From the NCBI RefSeq assembly GCF_001411555.2, contig NC_049911.1, positions 1,240,001 to 1,304,000 of the forward strand: DNA of 64,000 bases, given 5' to 3'. Position numbers and translations under genes: made by a program. Numbering within the stretch: the stretch's first letter is position 1; each line of letters starts with the position of its first letter. The notes under the pieces are model-generated. The model made no database searches. It saw only the letters and a program-made list of their open reading frames with translations, and had not been told where the DNA came from. This DNA is from Juglans regia. Taxonomy: Eukaryota; Streptophyta; Magnoliopsida; Fagales; Juglandaceae. This document shows, in pieces, positions 45,703 through 59,300 of the stretch.

Positions 45703-45901
45703 TTTTTTTTTTTTCTAATCAAACATATTATATATAAAAGAGAAATTACAGAGTTTGAGGAGGGTCCTTTCCACTATCAATATACAAAAACCAACTAGGA
45801 ATATTATCTATAGGTATGTTGCCAAAAACAAGATTAGTAGCTGCCCACTGCGCAACAGAGTGTGCACATCGATTTTGAGATCAATGAATCTTGACAAATT
45901 T

Positions 45902-48900
45902 TCAATTTTGATGAAGATTTGATAAGTGCTGGATGTCCTTAATAATAGTTGATATGTTCCAAAATGTAGAGATGTCTGGACTTTCAATGGAAGAGATTAT
46001 TGATTGAGAATCCCCTTCAATTATTGCTAAACCTTGAGTTGATGCCATATTAGCTGCTAGCAGTACTGCTTTTGCTTCTGCAAATAAAGGGATTGTAGTT
46101 TGTACCTTTTCTGTTAATATTCCCAGAATATCTCCATTGTGGTTTCTTTGAATTGCTGAGACCACTGAAAATTGATCCCATACTGCTGCATCAAAAGAGA
46201 AGCTTTGATAGTTTAGAGGAGGAGGATGCCAATTTTCTTCTTTGCTTTGTTAATCAACTTTTTCCTTCCACGCATCTTTATAGTCTTCATAGGTGCACTT
46301 AATCTGAATGCTTGCTTCTTCAATTGATAGAGGAGTGTGATTATAAATTATATCATTTCTTTTTCTCCAAATGAAATCTAACATTATGACTGCAAATAAC
46401 TGGAAGTGATGTCGTTCCTCTTTCTTAAGTCTCAATTATCTGTCCAGATAGATAATCATTTTGATCCAGTCTGATATAGAATCTATAGGCAAATTTGCAA
46501 AATTTAGAGGCCAACTGCTTTGTTGCCATAGAATTCTATTGAATGGGCATTCAACAAAAAGATGCACTAGTGTTTCTTTCTCATAGCTACAGAATACACA
46601 TTCTTCAGTTTCTTGGTTTGTTATGACTTCATCAATTCTTGTTCTAGTAGGAAGAATATTCCACAGAAGTTTCCATATCAGTAACTTATGACGATCATGA
46701 ATTTTAAGACTCCACATAGGCTTGAAAAGTATCACTGAAGAATGTTGCTGAAATGGAATTTGATCTTATATTGTAGCTTGATATGCTGTTTTGACTGAAT
46801 ATTTCCCATTGTGATTTAAAGCCCAAACCACTTTGTCCTGCTCATATGCTCGTATTGGTATTGGGATTTTTTGAATTTCTAAAATGCTTTGATGATCAAA
46901 GAGAGCTTGCATTTTTGGAACATCCAAAATCCTAGGGTTATTTATAATAAGATCTGAAACTGTAAGAGTTGGAAGTTCTAGTTCCATACCTTGGAGTGGC
47001 TTTGGTTTGAAATTGATCAGTGTGGGAATCTATGGATCCAACCAAATATTTACTGATTCTCCATTATAAATTTGGAAACATCGGCCTTTTGTAAGTAGAT
47101 CTTTAGATTTGAGTATTCCCTTCCACATGGATGAATCTGTTGCTTTCTGCGAAACTTTCCAAAATGTTGTGTTCTTCAGATATTTGGCAGTTAGCATTGA
47201 CTTCCACAAACTATTTCTCGTTTCGCTTAGTTCTCATCCTGTTTTTGCTAGCATAGCTTGATTCATCTTTTCCATTAATCTGATTCCAAGACCACATGTT
47301 ATTTTCGGTTGACAAATAGATTTCCAGGACTTCAGTGTCAAATTATGCGTCTTGTCTTTCAAGAAACCCCACCAAAAATTTTTGAAAGCTGCATCAAGAG
47401 TTTTACAGAGTGACTTGGGAAGCAGAAATGTATTCATATGATATGTTGGTATCGTACTTACTACAGACTTGATTAACATGGTTCTGCCCGCCTGAGCTAG
47501 TAATTTTGATTTCCATCCTTCCAATTTTTTTCCCACTTTGCCTGGCATTTCACTGTAGTTTTCTTTTTTTTTTCCTGCTAAAAGAAGTGGGTAATCCTAG
47601 ATATTTCATTATGGCTGATGATGCTTTGAAAGGCAGCCACAGAGAAATAGAAGCTTTTGTTGCCTGATTCGTGTTTCTGGTGACAAACATTGAAGACTTG
47701 CTCAAATTAACTTTCTGTCCTGACCAGTTTTGATATTTTGTAAGACATTCTGAGATGTTTCGAGCATTTTTTTCCGTTGCCTTGGCAAAAATGATTGTGT
47801 CATCTGCAAATAATAAGTGTGATACCATAGTACTGTTTCTACTGATTCGAACTCCTTCCAGCTTATGTTGCCCTTTAGCCTTTAATAACATCCTAGAAAG
47901 AGCTTCTGTGACCAGTATAAAGAGAAATGGCGAGATTGGGTCTCCTTGCCTAATGCCTCTCTGAGATTTGAAGAAACCTCTTGGTGATCCGTTGATGAGA
48001 ATAGAGAATGACATTGTTGTTATACACTCCTTTGTCAGATTTATCCATTTGTGATTGAAGCCCAGATTTTGCATCACTGTAAAAAGAAAATCCCACTCCA
48101 CCTGATCGAAAGCCTTTTCTATATCAAGCTTTATAGCCATCAAACCTGATTTGCCTGTTTTTTTTTTTTTTAGGTGATGGAAAAGTTCATGAGCAATAAT
48201 AGTATTTTCCTTAATGTTTCTACCTGGGACGAAGGCTGTTTGAAGTGGAGAGATGATTTTTGGGAGAATAATTTTAAGATGATTGGCCATGATTTTAGTT
48301 ATGATCTTGTAGCTGACATTTGTACAATTCGTCTTTGGGATGAGAGCAATGTTGGTATGATTGATCTGCTTTAAGAGCTTCACACTGATAAAGAAATTCT
48401 GAACTGCCAGTATGACATCTTGTTTCACAATACTCCAATAGTGCTTATAGAATAAAGATGTCATTCCATCTGGTCCTAGAGCTTTGTTGCTGGGACTTTG
48501 TTTTAGAGCCTCTAATATTTCCTCTTCAACTGGTATTGCATTTAGAGATTCATTCTCTATATCCGAAACTTGCTTTTCGAAGAGATTATCCAGTTGTTCC
48601 GGAACATTTGGATTTGAAGAGGAATATATAGATCTAAAATGATTAATAAAAGAAGTCTCTATAACAGTAGAGTCCATTGACCAATTACTTGGCGCCAGCT
48701 TGATTGAGTCGATAGCATTCCTTCTTCGCCGGATGGTGGTTGTTAGATGATAAAATTTGGTATTTAGATCCGTCGATGTAAGTCATGTGAGTCTAGATTT
48801 TTGCTTCCATAAGATTTTTTCATATTCTCTTTGCTTGTGAATTCTATTTTGCAAAAATCTTTCTTTTTCTTGATTTGAAGGAGTCATATTGGCTTCCTGT

Positions 48901-49831
48901 ACTTCGAGAAGCTCACTTTCGAGCTGATGTATATTGTGGTTGATCTCCCGAAGTGATCTTTATTCCAGACTTTGAGAGCTTCCTTGGTTGACTTGATTTT
49001 CTTGCATAGAATATAAGACGGATTGCCCAAATGAGGTTTACTCCATGCTTCACTGATTATTTGATGGCTTAAAGACTCTCGAGTCCAGAATTCTTCTTCA
49101 AACTTGAAAGAATGGGCTTGACGAATATTGGTTGTGGTGTATAACAAGATTGGATGATGATCTGATGCTGATGATGCAAGATATTGTAAAGTAGCATCTG
49201 AAAACAGTAATCTCCATTCTTGATTTGCAATAGCTCGGTCTAATCTCTCTCGTATGAGCGCTTGACCCTATCTATTATTTGTCCATGTAAATTTTGGTCC
49301 CATATAGCCAATATCTATAAGGCCATTCCTATCCATAAGAGCTTTTAGGCCCTTATTAGGATTATAATAGATAGGTCTTCCACCAGATTTTTCATTTTGA
49401 TCAATGAGGTCATTAAAGTCTCCCAAACAAATCCAAGGCCCTGGAAAAGCTTGATATAATGAATCTAAATGGCTCCAAAAGCCAGCTTTATTATTCCATT
49501 GGGCCGGCGCATAAACATAGGTAATCATCCAAGGTTGATGTGTAGGATCAGAGTAAACTAAAACAGAAATTGCATTAATATTTATATTTACAGGTTCTAT
49601 TTCTACACCCGGTCTCCACAAAAGAAGCAGTCCTCCTTTTTTACATACTGCTGGATAGTGAACAAAAAGATAGAAACTTAAGCTATTTACAATAGAAATG
49701 GTGCATTCATCCGACACCAAGGTTTCCGACAAAAAGACTACATCCAGGTTATATTTCTTAATATTAGCTCTTAAGTTTATGATTGCTTTGGGTAGGGCTA
49801 ATCCCCTGCAATTCCATACCATTGTCCTCAC
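45902..49831 (-). pseudogene. LINE ORF2: endonuclease, reverse transcriptase, zf-RVT, RNase H
   Basis: The endonuclease starts MRTMVWNCRGLALPKAI and keeps LSETL, ICLGDFNDLI and, after a stop at 49268, SASDHHPIL. The reverse transcriptase has NKALGPDGMTSLFYKHYW, AFVPGRNIKENTIIAHELFH, KLDIEKAFDQVEWDFL, IRQGDPISPFLFILV and the catalytic HLLFADDTIIFAKA, all in one 375-codon frame (48677-47550). Then follow WKSKLLAQAGRTMLIKSVVS, a zinc-binding segment WKLLWNILPTRTRIDEV and the RNase H piece AEAKAVLLAANMASTQGL with IIEGDSQSII. Several stops separate these blocks. Confidence 0.85.
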
Positions 49832-50283
49832 TTGGTCTGTGGAGGCATTTTTAAGCTTGCCTCGCTAGCTGTCTTGGACTTTCCTTTCGGGTGGGTTGGT
49901 GGTCTACTATATGGACTGACTTTTGCTTTTCCTTTAGATTTTTTTTCCTTGCCTAGTGAACCTGACTGTAATTCTAGAAGAGCAAGTGCCATTGAAGTTT
50001 CATCCGAGTGCTGCTTTGGAATCTTATTTTCAATTGGATCTGTTTGCTCCACTTTAATAAGACGTTGTGACTTTATTTTTGGAGATTCAGAAAATTCAAA
50101 TTGATGCTGTCTTTTGGAAGGAAGATTGACTTGGGAATGACGTTGAACTTTTATAATACATACAGCTGAGTTCTCACTGAGGACAAGGATTTTTTTTTCC
50201 CTTCTAATTAAGCACGGTAATCCTTTGTTTTTTCCACTTTTCACCTTTGTTTGATAATTCGTCAGTGTCGTTGGGCAACCCAA
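49828..50283 (-). pseudogene. LINE ORF1 C-terminal part
   Basis: 151 codons rich in Lys, Ser and Pro (KGKAKVSPYSRPPTHPKGKS near the end) form the linker that usually follows the zinc knuckle in plant LINE ORF1. The upstream minus-strand sequence (50290-50500) has broken frames such as GWVSKINDLLPTNLHLNLKV that may be more of the same protein. Confidence 0.6.
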
Positions 50284-50290
50284 CTACATA

Positions 50291-50794
50291 TTCGATGACA
50301 TCTACTCTTGAATTGCGAGGAAGAAACCTTTAAATTCAGGTGTAAGTTGGTTGGAAGCAAATCGTTGATCTTGGACACCCAGCCATTTGTATATCATGAG
50401 ACATGTCCTCTGAATTTCGAAGAAGAAATGAAGAATTCAGTTTCAAATTGTTTGGCGAGTAGTCATGAGCACTCAAAATTTGAAGATTCAGCCCTTCAAA
50501 TTCAAAAAGCTATTTTACTCGTTTGTCACACCCAAAAAGAAAAAAAAAAGACCAATCCACTCACGACTTTTGCTTTTGCTTTTGCTTTTGCTTTTTGGAA
50601 CCAGATCAGGCAATTTCTGTAGAAAATAAATTATGTTTGGTTTATAAAGAGAACCAGTGAAAAGATCATTGATATGATTAGGTTGAAATTGAAGAGACCA
50701 TGGCTAAATTATTATTATCTATTATTTTAATTTGAGAGTATTTTTTGTCTACATAAAAATCTTACTCAAACAAATTTAAAAAATGATGTGTTTT
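50291..50794. other. Region beside the LINE, with (TTTTGC)n
   Basis: A plus-strand open frame (50308-50622) is not recognised and contains a repeated Phe-Ala stretch from a (ttttgc)4 repeat at 50567-50595, so it is probably not a gene. Confidence 0.45.
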
Positions 50795-51000
50795 AGCTCC
50801 CGTTTGAATATTGAAAGTGTTTTATCTCATCTCATTTCATCATTATAATTTTTTTAAAATTTTTACATAAAATATAATAAACAATTTAATTTTTTCAAAT
50901 CTCAAAATAATAATAATATTAAAAAATAATATTCGAATAATATTTTATTTAATTTTTAATTTTATCTCAAATCACTATCCAAACGGCACCTTACTATAAT
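50795..51000. mobile_element. MITE, GAGATGAG family (copy 2, reverse)
   Basis: Ends cccgtttgaatattg and (complement) gtgccgtttggatagtg, with tctcatctcatttcatc after the left end and an aataataatattaaa core. It matches the copy at 7795-7980 in reverse orientation. Confidence 0.7.
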
Positions 51001-52722
51001 ATGTCAAATCTATTTTATAATAAAACGAATTTTACAACTTGACATATTGCATTAAGTCATATTAGTTTATAAATTTCATTTAGACCTGGCATTTTTTCAA
51101 AAAAATTTTGGCAAGGCTCGCAGATTAGATAATTAGGTAGCCCACATTGGACCATTTTTATAAATTGGAAATGAACTCATTTTCCATTAATCAATTCTAC
51201 AATATTAAAACATGATGATCATCCCATAGAATTGCTAGAGATGTTTACTGTGGGAAATTGGAATAAACTATTTGGGCCTATTTCACCTTTAATTTTACGA
51301 ACTTTTTGAATCTAATACATATATAATACATGCTTTGGTCAAGAAATTAGAGCTCCATTTTCTTTTTGAAAAGCAGCTTGCACCAACTCTTAGTTTATTC
51401 CTACTGTGTTTCCTTATTACGTACCTTTGCTTTTAATTGCCTTACTTATGCATTAATTCACTCTTTTGTAATTTTTGGGTTAGCTTGCACTTTAATATTA
51501 ATTTAAGCCATTATTTATTTCTAATTTGTGGAACCCTTTTGTTTTGGTAATTAAATTAATACTGTTTTCATGTCTGGTGTTGGCCGAGTACTTTCCCATG
51601 CATGGGGTGTTGATGATAAGGATGCATGAGACATGTCGTGAGCATGCAGTTTGACAATGCATGATTTCATCTATCTATACATATATAGCGATATTAATAT
51701 ATATATATATATAAGAAATCACTTAAAATAATAATGTCACATCAATCGGTGCAATTACAAATAAATGTCGAGATCGTGAAGATCAGCTAGCTAGCAGAGA
51801 ATATTCAAAAACCTCGTACCAAATTCCAATCTCATATTGATACTTTTCTGGTCGATCTAATATTAAATTGCTTCTTAATAACTTATAACACCAATATGAT
51901 CACAGCTTGGTCAAAACAACAGAAACACGAGCTTATAATAAATCTAGTCAATCGAATAATCAAGACGATATTACAGCTACATGCATGCATGCATTACTGA
52001 TCACGTACGTACGTCTAGATGAATGAGATTTCCTTTGATTAGCTATATATATATATATATATAATAATATTTATAATTATTTTTCATATTTTACAACTAT
52101 ATTAACTATATGTTAATTAATAATTTAATAACTCAATATTTTATCGAGCATCCCAATGTGAAAGGCTCAACCGAGTAGCAAGAAAATGAGCAATGTTCCA
52201 ATGTGCAGTTGGTGTGTATTTTTAGAATAAAATAATTCTTTTGAATATGAACATTATATCTCTAAATTTGAAGGAAACTTTGGTATTCCAATGTAAACAA
52301 TTTTATTGATATTTAGCCAAACTTTGGATATGCACTGACGTCATTTGACTACGTCAATATCAGTACTCTAATAATATTCAAAGGATGCTGTTATTGTGCC
52401 CTTCATGATTTATTATTGGGCGTATTTCTTACAAATTGTATTTTTTCAAATATTTTTTTAAATATCTTTAAATATTTTTTTAAAATACATCAATACACTA
52501 ATTATCAATTCTTTAATAATTAAATAAAAAAAATAAATGAACGAGCAAAATAAAAGGAGATAACCACGTAACATACTGTCATTTTCCATATTCAAATTCC
52601 ATTAATGCATGAATTTATGGAAAAAGTTTTGGAACCCAAGGGCGGGCCGGGCGGGGCATGTTATAGTACGTGTGTGCCGTGAGCGAAGCATGCTGACATA
52701 TAAATTATTAATGCAGCGTGTG

Positions 52723-52758
<36 letters not shown>

Positions 52759-52959
52759 ACGATATGGAAATTTTTTTCCACGTACATTAATTTTTTCCAC
52801 GTACTTTCATATTTCATATCTTTTCAAAAAAAAAAAAATATGAAAGCAATAATTAAATATCACGTACGTACGTGTTATACGATATTATATATTGTACGTA
52901 TATATATATATATAATTAGCTGGATTTATCCTATAGCTACCTATTATATATTGTACGTA

Positions 52960-52990
<31 letters not shown>

Positions 52991-53138
52991 ACGTATAACG
53001 TAGTATATATCAATATTCATGTTTCTGATCAGGCAACATCTTATAATTTAATTTCAACAAAGTTCATGCATGCATGCTTGCATGGAACTCATGCATGCAT
53101 GCATGCATTGATCATGATCATTTATTTAGGAGGCCGGC

Positions 53139-53171
<33 letters not shown>

Positions 53172-53381
53172 TATAAAACAGGCATGACTAGTAAGCAAAT
53201 TAATATTGGTTTTATAATGATTTGTTTGGACGTCGAGGTCGGAAGTAGTAGAGATAAAGATCACGAGAATAATATTGATCGAGTCCGATAATAGTAATAT
53301 TAATTTTAAACAGCTAGATGCTAGCATGTATTATTTTATTATATATATATATACATGTACATATATATGCATGTATATATA
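51001..53381. other. Microsatellite-rich intergenic DNA
   Basis: No gene is seen. (TA)n tracts lie near 51693-51712, 52045-52062, 52729-52756, 52900-52913, 52962-52986 and 53140-53158 (followed by (CA)n). Also present are acgtacgtacgt near 52005 and 52863, and catgcatgcatg runs at about 53065-53107. ttttttccacgtac is repeated near 52773 and 52792. Confidence 0.6.
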
Positions 53382-53475
53382 TATGTTAAAGGTCATGATG
53401 ATCCCAAAGTCCAGGCGCATATATATATACATGTATATGCGCCTGGACTTTGGGATCATCATGACCTTTAACATA
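53382..53475. repeat. 94-bp near-perfect palindrome (hairpin)
   Basis: Arms 53382-53423 and 53434-53475 are exact reverse complements over 42 bp (left arm contains aaggtcatgatgatcccaaa and gtccaggcgcatata), with a 10-nt centre that pairs further except for one T/G. The non-repetitive part of the arm is about 35 bp of complex sequence. A transcript of either strand would fold into a long perfect hairpin, as in young MIRNA or siRNA loci or a snap-back insertion. Confidence 0.9.
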
Positions 53476-54219
53476 CAGCAAAGTACTGGGCGTGTTCGTC
53501 CGGATAAGAACTAATACATATAAGTTAGAAATTAGAGGAATAATTCCACAGGTCGTTGGAACTGATCTTAATCATGTTCATTAATATAGACTTAAGAGTT
53601 TTTTTTATAAACATAAAATATTTTAGATTAGTGTTGCAAGCTGAGAGATTATAAACGTCGTACGTACGTACCCCACGAATTAAATAGATTGTACGACTAT
53701 TCTCATATATATATATATATATATATCCGTGTCATGAGTCGTTTATATATAATTAATACTAGATCAGGATGATCAAGACTCATATATACATGTTATGTGT
53801 ATATGTCAACGCGCGTCTAATTATAAAAACGACGACTAGTACTATAACTTTAATGTAACGTACGTACAAGACTGCAAGTAATTTAATTGTATTTGCAGGT
53901 AAGTTTCGTTATAGTGGAATTCAATAGGGCCAAGTCAATATATAATTCATAGATTATTCATGAACATGCAATACATGAATTCAAAGCAAACATCATTTCT
54001 ACTATCTTTCTTTAGAGTCATTTATATATATATATATATATATACACGACAAGATTTATTCTGTAATTTCTTTAAAAGACATTCCATATATATATATATA
54101 TAATTATTTTCTTAGGCAGTACCTAATTTATATATGTAACCCAACTTTTGGAATCCTAAGTTTTGATGACTTATATAGGCCTTTTTGTGTGCGTAACAAG
54201 GTATTTTCATGTACTCTAA
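53476..54219. other. AT-rich intergenic DNA
   Basis: More (TA)n tracts (about 53706-53725, 54025-54043, 54088-54102). No gene is seen. Confidence 0.6.
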
Positions 54220-54730
54220 AATATTCTTAGATATTAATTTCATTCCCAAATATCACTTAAACTCAAAATAATTTTTAATTTTTTACCTAATCATTACCTT
54301 ATTATTATCTAAAGAGTAATGCTACACAACCTCCCTAACCTCCACACACTACATTTTTTTAAATTTTTTTTTGAGTTTATTCTTTTTAAACTAATTCAAT
54401 TATTCTATTTATTATTCATATATTAAATATTTGATAAAAGAAAAAAATAATAAAAATTAAAAAAAATGTGGTGTGTGGAAACTGTGTGAATAGTAGAAGC
54501 TAGTTATGCAGATTTTTTCTTATCCAAATACTAAAAACAATACGATTTTTTTAAATTTAAAAATAAAAATTATATTAAAAGTTTATATTTAAACAAGTTT
54601 TTAACTTTATAATATTTTTATTTAACTATTTCTCTCTTATTTCCCAACACTCAATAAAATATTTTTCATTACTACTCACAAACTATTTCACTACAACTCA
54701 CAAATATGTTGAAATATTTTAAGGTTTGAA
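54220..54730. mobile_element. GAGATGAG-type MITE interrupted by a CTACACAA-type MITE
   Basis: The outer parts (about 54220-54310 and 54525-54730) resemble the AT-rich body and end of the copy at 57632-58002 (ttcccaacactcaataaaat, caaactatttcactac). The inner block, about 54316-54522, begins gtaatgctacacaacctcc and is the reverse of the MITE near 33420-33632. Confidence 0.5.
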
Positions 54731-54939
54731 CCATTAATATTAGTACGGTACATCATGTATTTAAAAAGTGAATAAACAAGATTTAAAGATGAATGAAAAA
54801 TTCAATTAAACAATCTTGTCCATTTATTTTTTAAACAGAATGTATCCAATAAATTTTTAAACAGGAGGCAAGTCAAACCCTCTTCGAGATAAATTGGTAC
54901 ATATTACATATATCAAAAATAAAACATATCATGTTTTTT

Positions 54940-55335
54940 TATATAAATGATCCTTTCCAGACCATTTATTTCCAGACTCTCTGTTGGCGGAGACATTTGG
55001 AGCTCTTCATGCTATTAAGTAATTTGGTTTGGATCTAGGCCTCAGACAGGTTATTATCGAGGGGGATTCGTTGTCAATAATCAATGCATTACAGGGTGAT
55101 AAGAAAGGTTGAAGCATTAATGTTAATATGTTTGTATGTAAAGCAAAACAATGGATGAAAAATTTTGCTAAGTAAGAGATTTCTCATATTACGAGAAATG
55201 GCAAATTTATTATGGCTCACTTATTGACAAAAAATGCTCAATTCATTTTATATATGATTGTAATTAATTTGGAAGATGCTCTTTCTTGTATCTCATATTT
55301 GTTATAATGGAATGGTATAAGAGTTTTTTCTTTTT

Positions 55336-55377
<42 letters not shown>

Positions 55378-55388
55378 GGTCCTTTTCA
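54940..55388 (+). mobile_element. 5'-truncated LINE (RNase H end) with target duplication
   Basis: The frame reads ETFGALHAIK, then VIIEGDSLSIINALQGDKKG and HITRNGKFIMAHLLTKNAQF, the RNase H end of plant LINE ORF2, with stops. It ends in a poly(A)/TA tail. tataaatgatcctttcc at about 54942 matches tataaatggtccttttc at about 55371, an imperfect target duplication. Confidence 0.75.
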
Positions 55389-56113
55389 ATTAAGCTCTCA
55401 AGAGTAGGGACGGATTTTATATAATCGGATTTAATTTTTTACAAATCATTAATATATATATATATATATATATATTGACTTGCAAATAAAATTCTTTTGT
55501 ATTACCTCAATGCCTTGAGAAGAAAGATATTGATACAGACAAAAATAGGTTTATTGACAAGTTGTCTTGCTCTATTGTATTATTAATTATTGTCACCGTG
55601 AACAATATGTTAATTTAGTGTTAAACGATAAAAGTTCGAATGAAGTATGCGTGGTCAAGCTCTCAACTCAATTATACCGAGATCAAGCAAGCTAGATTAT
55701 ATCTCATATAATATTGTCTATGTTTTTTTTAATAAACAATGAAAAATTACTTGTATAGTTATAAAAGTCTCCTATATTTCCTACTACTCGTATGAAAAAA
55801 TATTTTTTTTATTTATTCTAATTCTACTTTTTTTTAAAAATATTATATGAAAATTGCACCCTTATGACTATATTTAATATAAAAAATAATACTTGCAATC
55901 GAAAATGTATAAGCATCGTTAGTTATTTAAAATAAATAAATAAATATAAGATCTACATGAAAAGAAATTAATTTTTTATAAATAGTTCCTACTCTTTTTC
56001 AAAATAATTATGTGATGTTTACGCATTTCATCTTCTAGCTAAACCATCTACGAAGTATGAAGATGATAATTTCTGGGTATTTTACTCTTGTTTTATTTCT
56101 TAGGCTATAAGCC
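55389..56113. other. Intergenic DNA upstream of the BONZAI gene
   Basis: A (TA)n tract at about 55452-55474. A dispersed repeat at about 55745-56030 (aagatctacatgaaaagaaa, then ctactctttttcaaaat) is related to 8840-8990 and 40138-40345. Confidence 0.5.
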
Positions 56114-56121
56114 TATAAATA
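56114..56121 (+). promoter_or_regulatory. TATA box of the BONZAI gene
   Basis: TATAAATA lies 198 nt before the ATG, in good context (gcctataaatagagga). The leader that follows carries a (GA)n run just before the start codon. Confidence 0.6.
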
Positions 56122-56311
56122 GAGGACTGAGCGGATGATCTTTCTTCTTCTTATGTAACAAACATCTTCTGAATTTCTCAACTGGATAAAGGAAAGTTGT
56201 CTAGGGTTTTAGACACAGAGAGAGACGAGAAAAATACCCCCCTCCCCCCTCAAAAAAAAAAAAATAAAGGGAGCTTTTTTCAGGGTTTTAGAGAGAGAGA
56301 GAGAGAGAGAG

Positions 56312-59300
56312 ATGGGAAACTGCTTTTCGGATGTGCAAGGAGGAATGCAAGCAGTGGGTGGGGTCCAACAGAGGCCCACAGCGGCCACCACCATGACCCA
56401 CAACGATGGCGGCCACAACGATGCCGTTGACTTCTTCTACAGGTCTCGGGGGCTCCAGCAACTCTTCACGCAAATCGAGGTAGTTGCAGCGGTTTTATTA
56501 TTAACTCGTTGCAATTTGCAAATTTGCAATTGAGGAACCCTATAATCCGTCACTTTCCATTCTCATATTCTGTATTTATAATTTTTTTTTTATGAGATGT
56601 TAGGTGTTTTTCATGAGGTACGGAGTGATGAATAGTACAAAAATTTTCTTTGCAATTATATAGCACGCGCAACTTCGTGTGTGTGTGTGTGAATTCTACT
56701 TCTTGTCCTATTGTTTATTCGCTACCTAACATTGGCTGAAGCTCGTACTATTGTTTATTCTGTGTAGTCACTTCTCAGAGTTCTCTTTTTCTTTAATCTC
56801 TAGTGCTCTGTTTTGTTGTCGAGGACAAGGCTGGGACGAGAGTTGAACAGGATATTATTTTTTGGTTCAAACCATCTTTACTTGTCCAAATTTTATTATT
56901 GTTATTATTATTTATATCATGGTAATTGTTACTTTCTTTTTGGTTACTGGAGAAACAAGAACAATAGTGCTTGAACTTGAAGGTCCTTTTTTTTTCCTGC
57001 AAATTATAGGTGGACTGATACTCTGTTACTCCATATTTCATTTGGAATTTTTGAGTAATAATCTATTTGATTTCACAGTGAATTTGAGAATGAGACATTG
57101 CCTTGTCGCACTGCCCCCAACTTGTGTGGTTGTGTGGCATGTCGTGGAGGAAGCAATCGGGGAAGCAAAGACACTGCTTTGGTACAGTGCCCACTTGTTT
57201 GGTTGTATGGCATGTTGTGGAAGATGCATTCTGGAAATCACTTTGGATGAAAGAGTCATACCTAAGATTTCAGTCAATTTTTAAGCTAGCTGAACTTGAA
57301 TATAGAACTCGGTTTCCAGTTTCATGACCCCAGCATAATCTTATTCACGAATGGTTACAATGGGAATGCCTGTAAAACACAATAAAAGCAAGAATAACAC
57401 GAGTATATTTACTTCTTAGTGGGTGATCTAATTCTTCTTCAGGAAAAGTTCACCTGTAGTACCATGCTTAAATAAATGCAAGCTGCAGAGCTTGACCATA
57501 AAACTGAACCTCTTATACCAGAAATAAATAAATACTGCTAATGATTTCGTATTTATATTAGTGTTTTGTTTTGCATGCATACGTTTGGCAAGCTATCGTA
57601 AAAAGTAGTTTTCATTGTATAGGCTGATGTTAAGAGCTTGTTTGGGAACACAAACTATCTCATCTCATCTCATCTCAAAAGTTCTCATAACTTCATTCTC
57701 AAACATCACTCAACACAAACACTTTTCAATTCCAAATGTTCAACTCTTTCATCTAATTATTACCTAATCATTACAATTTTTCCAAACTTCCAAACAAAAC
57801 ACAAAAAACAATACTGCTTTTTCAAATTTCAAAACAAAAATAATGTTAAAAAATTTTATTTTAAAAATATTTTAACTTTATAATATTTTTATTCAACTTT
57901 TTCTCTCTCCTTTCCCAAAATTCAATAAAATATCTTAACTTAAACAATTTCACTATTATTCATAGAATTTTCATCTCGTCTCACTTCTCAAACGAGCCCT
58001 CATCCTAGGTTACTATCGAGTGGTGGGTCCAAAAGACCTTGTTTTGGTGAGGTTCCACATCATAGAAAAAAAATATACCTCCTTAATAAATTCTTGAAGA
58101 TCTGAGTTTATGCTTGATAAATGAAGCATGCAGGGCATGTAACACTACGTTGACTTTGGTATTCTCTCTCGGGGATGAGGCTAAAAACCTAAGAGGGGCC
58201 ATTATGATTATTTTTCTACTGTTCTTCTCTGCTTTGGGGAGCCGGGGCCCCCGGCCCCCTCTTGGCTGTGTTTCTGTCATTGACTTGTTGATGCAGAATC
58301 TTACTTTACTGTTTGGCCTATAAATAATTTCTTAGAATTGGGAAATAGGTAGCATTGTGGGGTTTCCATGTGTTTGAGGCCTTAGACAAATGGATGGTGT
58401 TTTGCTTACAGTGTGAACAGACTTCCCATTCATCATAATTGATTAAAATGTTTGTGCCTGCATGTTCTTTCTATGGTTGCGTTGTTACGTTGCTACCATG
58501 AACCACATATATGAGCCAGTGAGGCCAACTACAAAATGCTCCCCCCAAGTGTAACATGAGCAAGATTCCCTTTTTGTTGACGTCCATTCCAACTTTGGGC
58601 CTTAGGGTATCAGACAAAGCCATTGATTCCAAATTATGTCTGCAATATATAATAATGTGCTACTTTAGAATCTATTGGTTATTGAGGATTTGGAATGGAA
58701 CAATGTTATCCCTTTGCTCATATCCTGGACCACTAGATGCTTTTATTTGTCTTTTCTTACTGATGTTGACCACTATTGTTCCCCTGTTTGTTTCACTCAT
58801 TTTGTTAGAAATAACAGCCAAGTCATGAAATTTAAGGATTGAATACTCATAATTTTTTTTTATAAGTAATTAAAGATTTTATTCCCAAGAAATAGGCATA
58901 AGCCCAAGTATACAGGACGTATACAAAGAAAATACCTACTACTTTCCAAAAACGAAAGGGAACTAAAACAGATTCTGGAAATTATCTTCCATTACAAAAG
59001 TTTAGCCCACAAAATCAAAGTACTAAAGAAAAAATCCCTAAGTTCTTCCAATGTTCTTTGTCTTCGAAGCATCTCTCATTCCTTTCAAACCATAGGCACC
59101 ACATGAGACAAGAAGGAATCATCTTCCAAACATGAACAACATTCTTGCTACCCTTCAATCCCTTCCACTCTACCAATAAATCCACCACTTCCTTGGGCAT
59201 TACCCAAAGTAAACCAGTCCGATTCAAAACCTCATTCCACAAGAACCTAGCCACTTCGCAATGAAGAAAGAGGTGATTAACAGATTCTCCATCCTTCTTG

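Larger units (their letters stand above)
45703..50290 (-). mobile_element. L1-type LINE with RNase H, 5'-truncated and decayed
   Basis: Read leftward: the end of ORF1 (50283-49828), endonuclease (49831-49268 and on to about 48884), reverse transcriptase (48677-47234), zinc-binding RVT segment (46735-46436), RNase H (46165-45902) and a poly(A) tail seen as T14 at 45703-45717. The N-terminal part of ORF1 with the zinc knuckle is not found. A matching target duplication was not found, so the right end is approximate. It is better preserved than the LINE at 1289-8615 and of another subfamily. Confidence 0.85.

Noticed and set aside
50308..50622. 104-codon plus-strand open frame
   Set aside because: Contains a Phe-Ala run made by a hexanucleotide repeat, no recognisable domain, and lies at the edge of a minus-strand LINE.
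45703..50640. Target duplication for the second LINE
   Set aside because: No convincing match to the sequence after the poly(A) (aaaacatgctacaac) was found at the other end, so none is claimed.
52600..53514. Open frames made of Tyr-Ile repeats
   Set aside because: Translations of (TA)n microsatellites, not genes.
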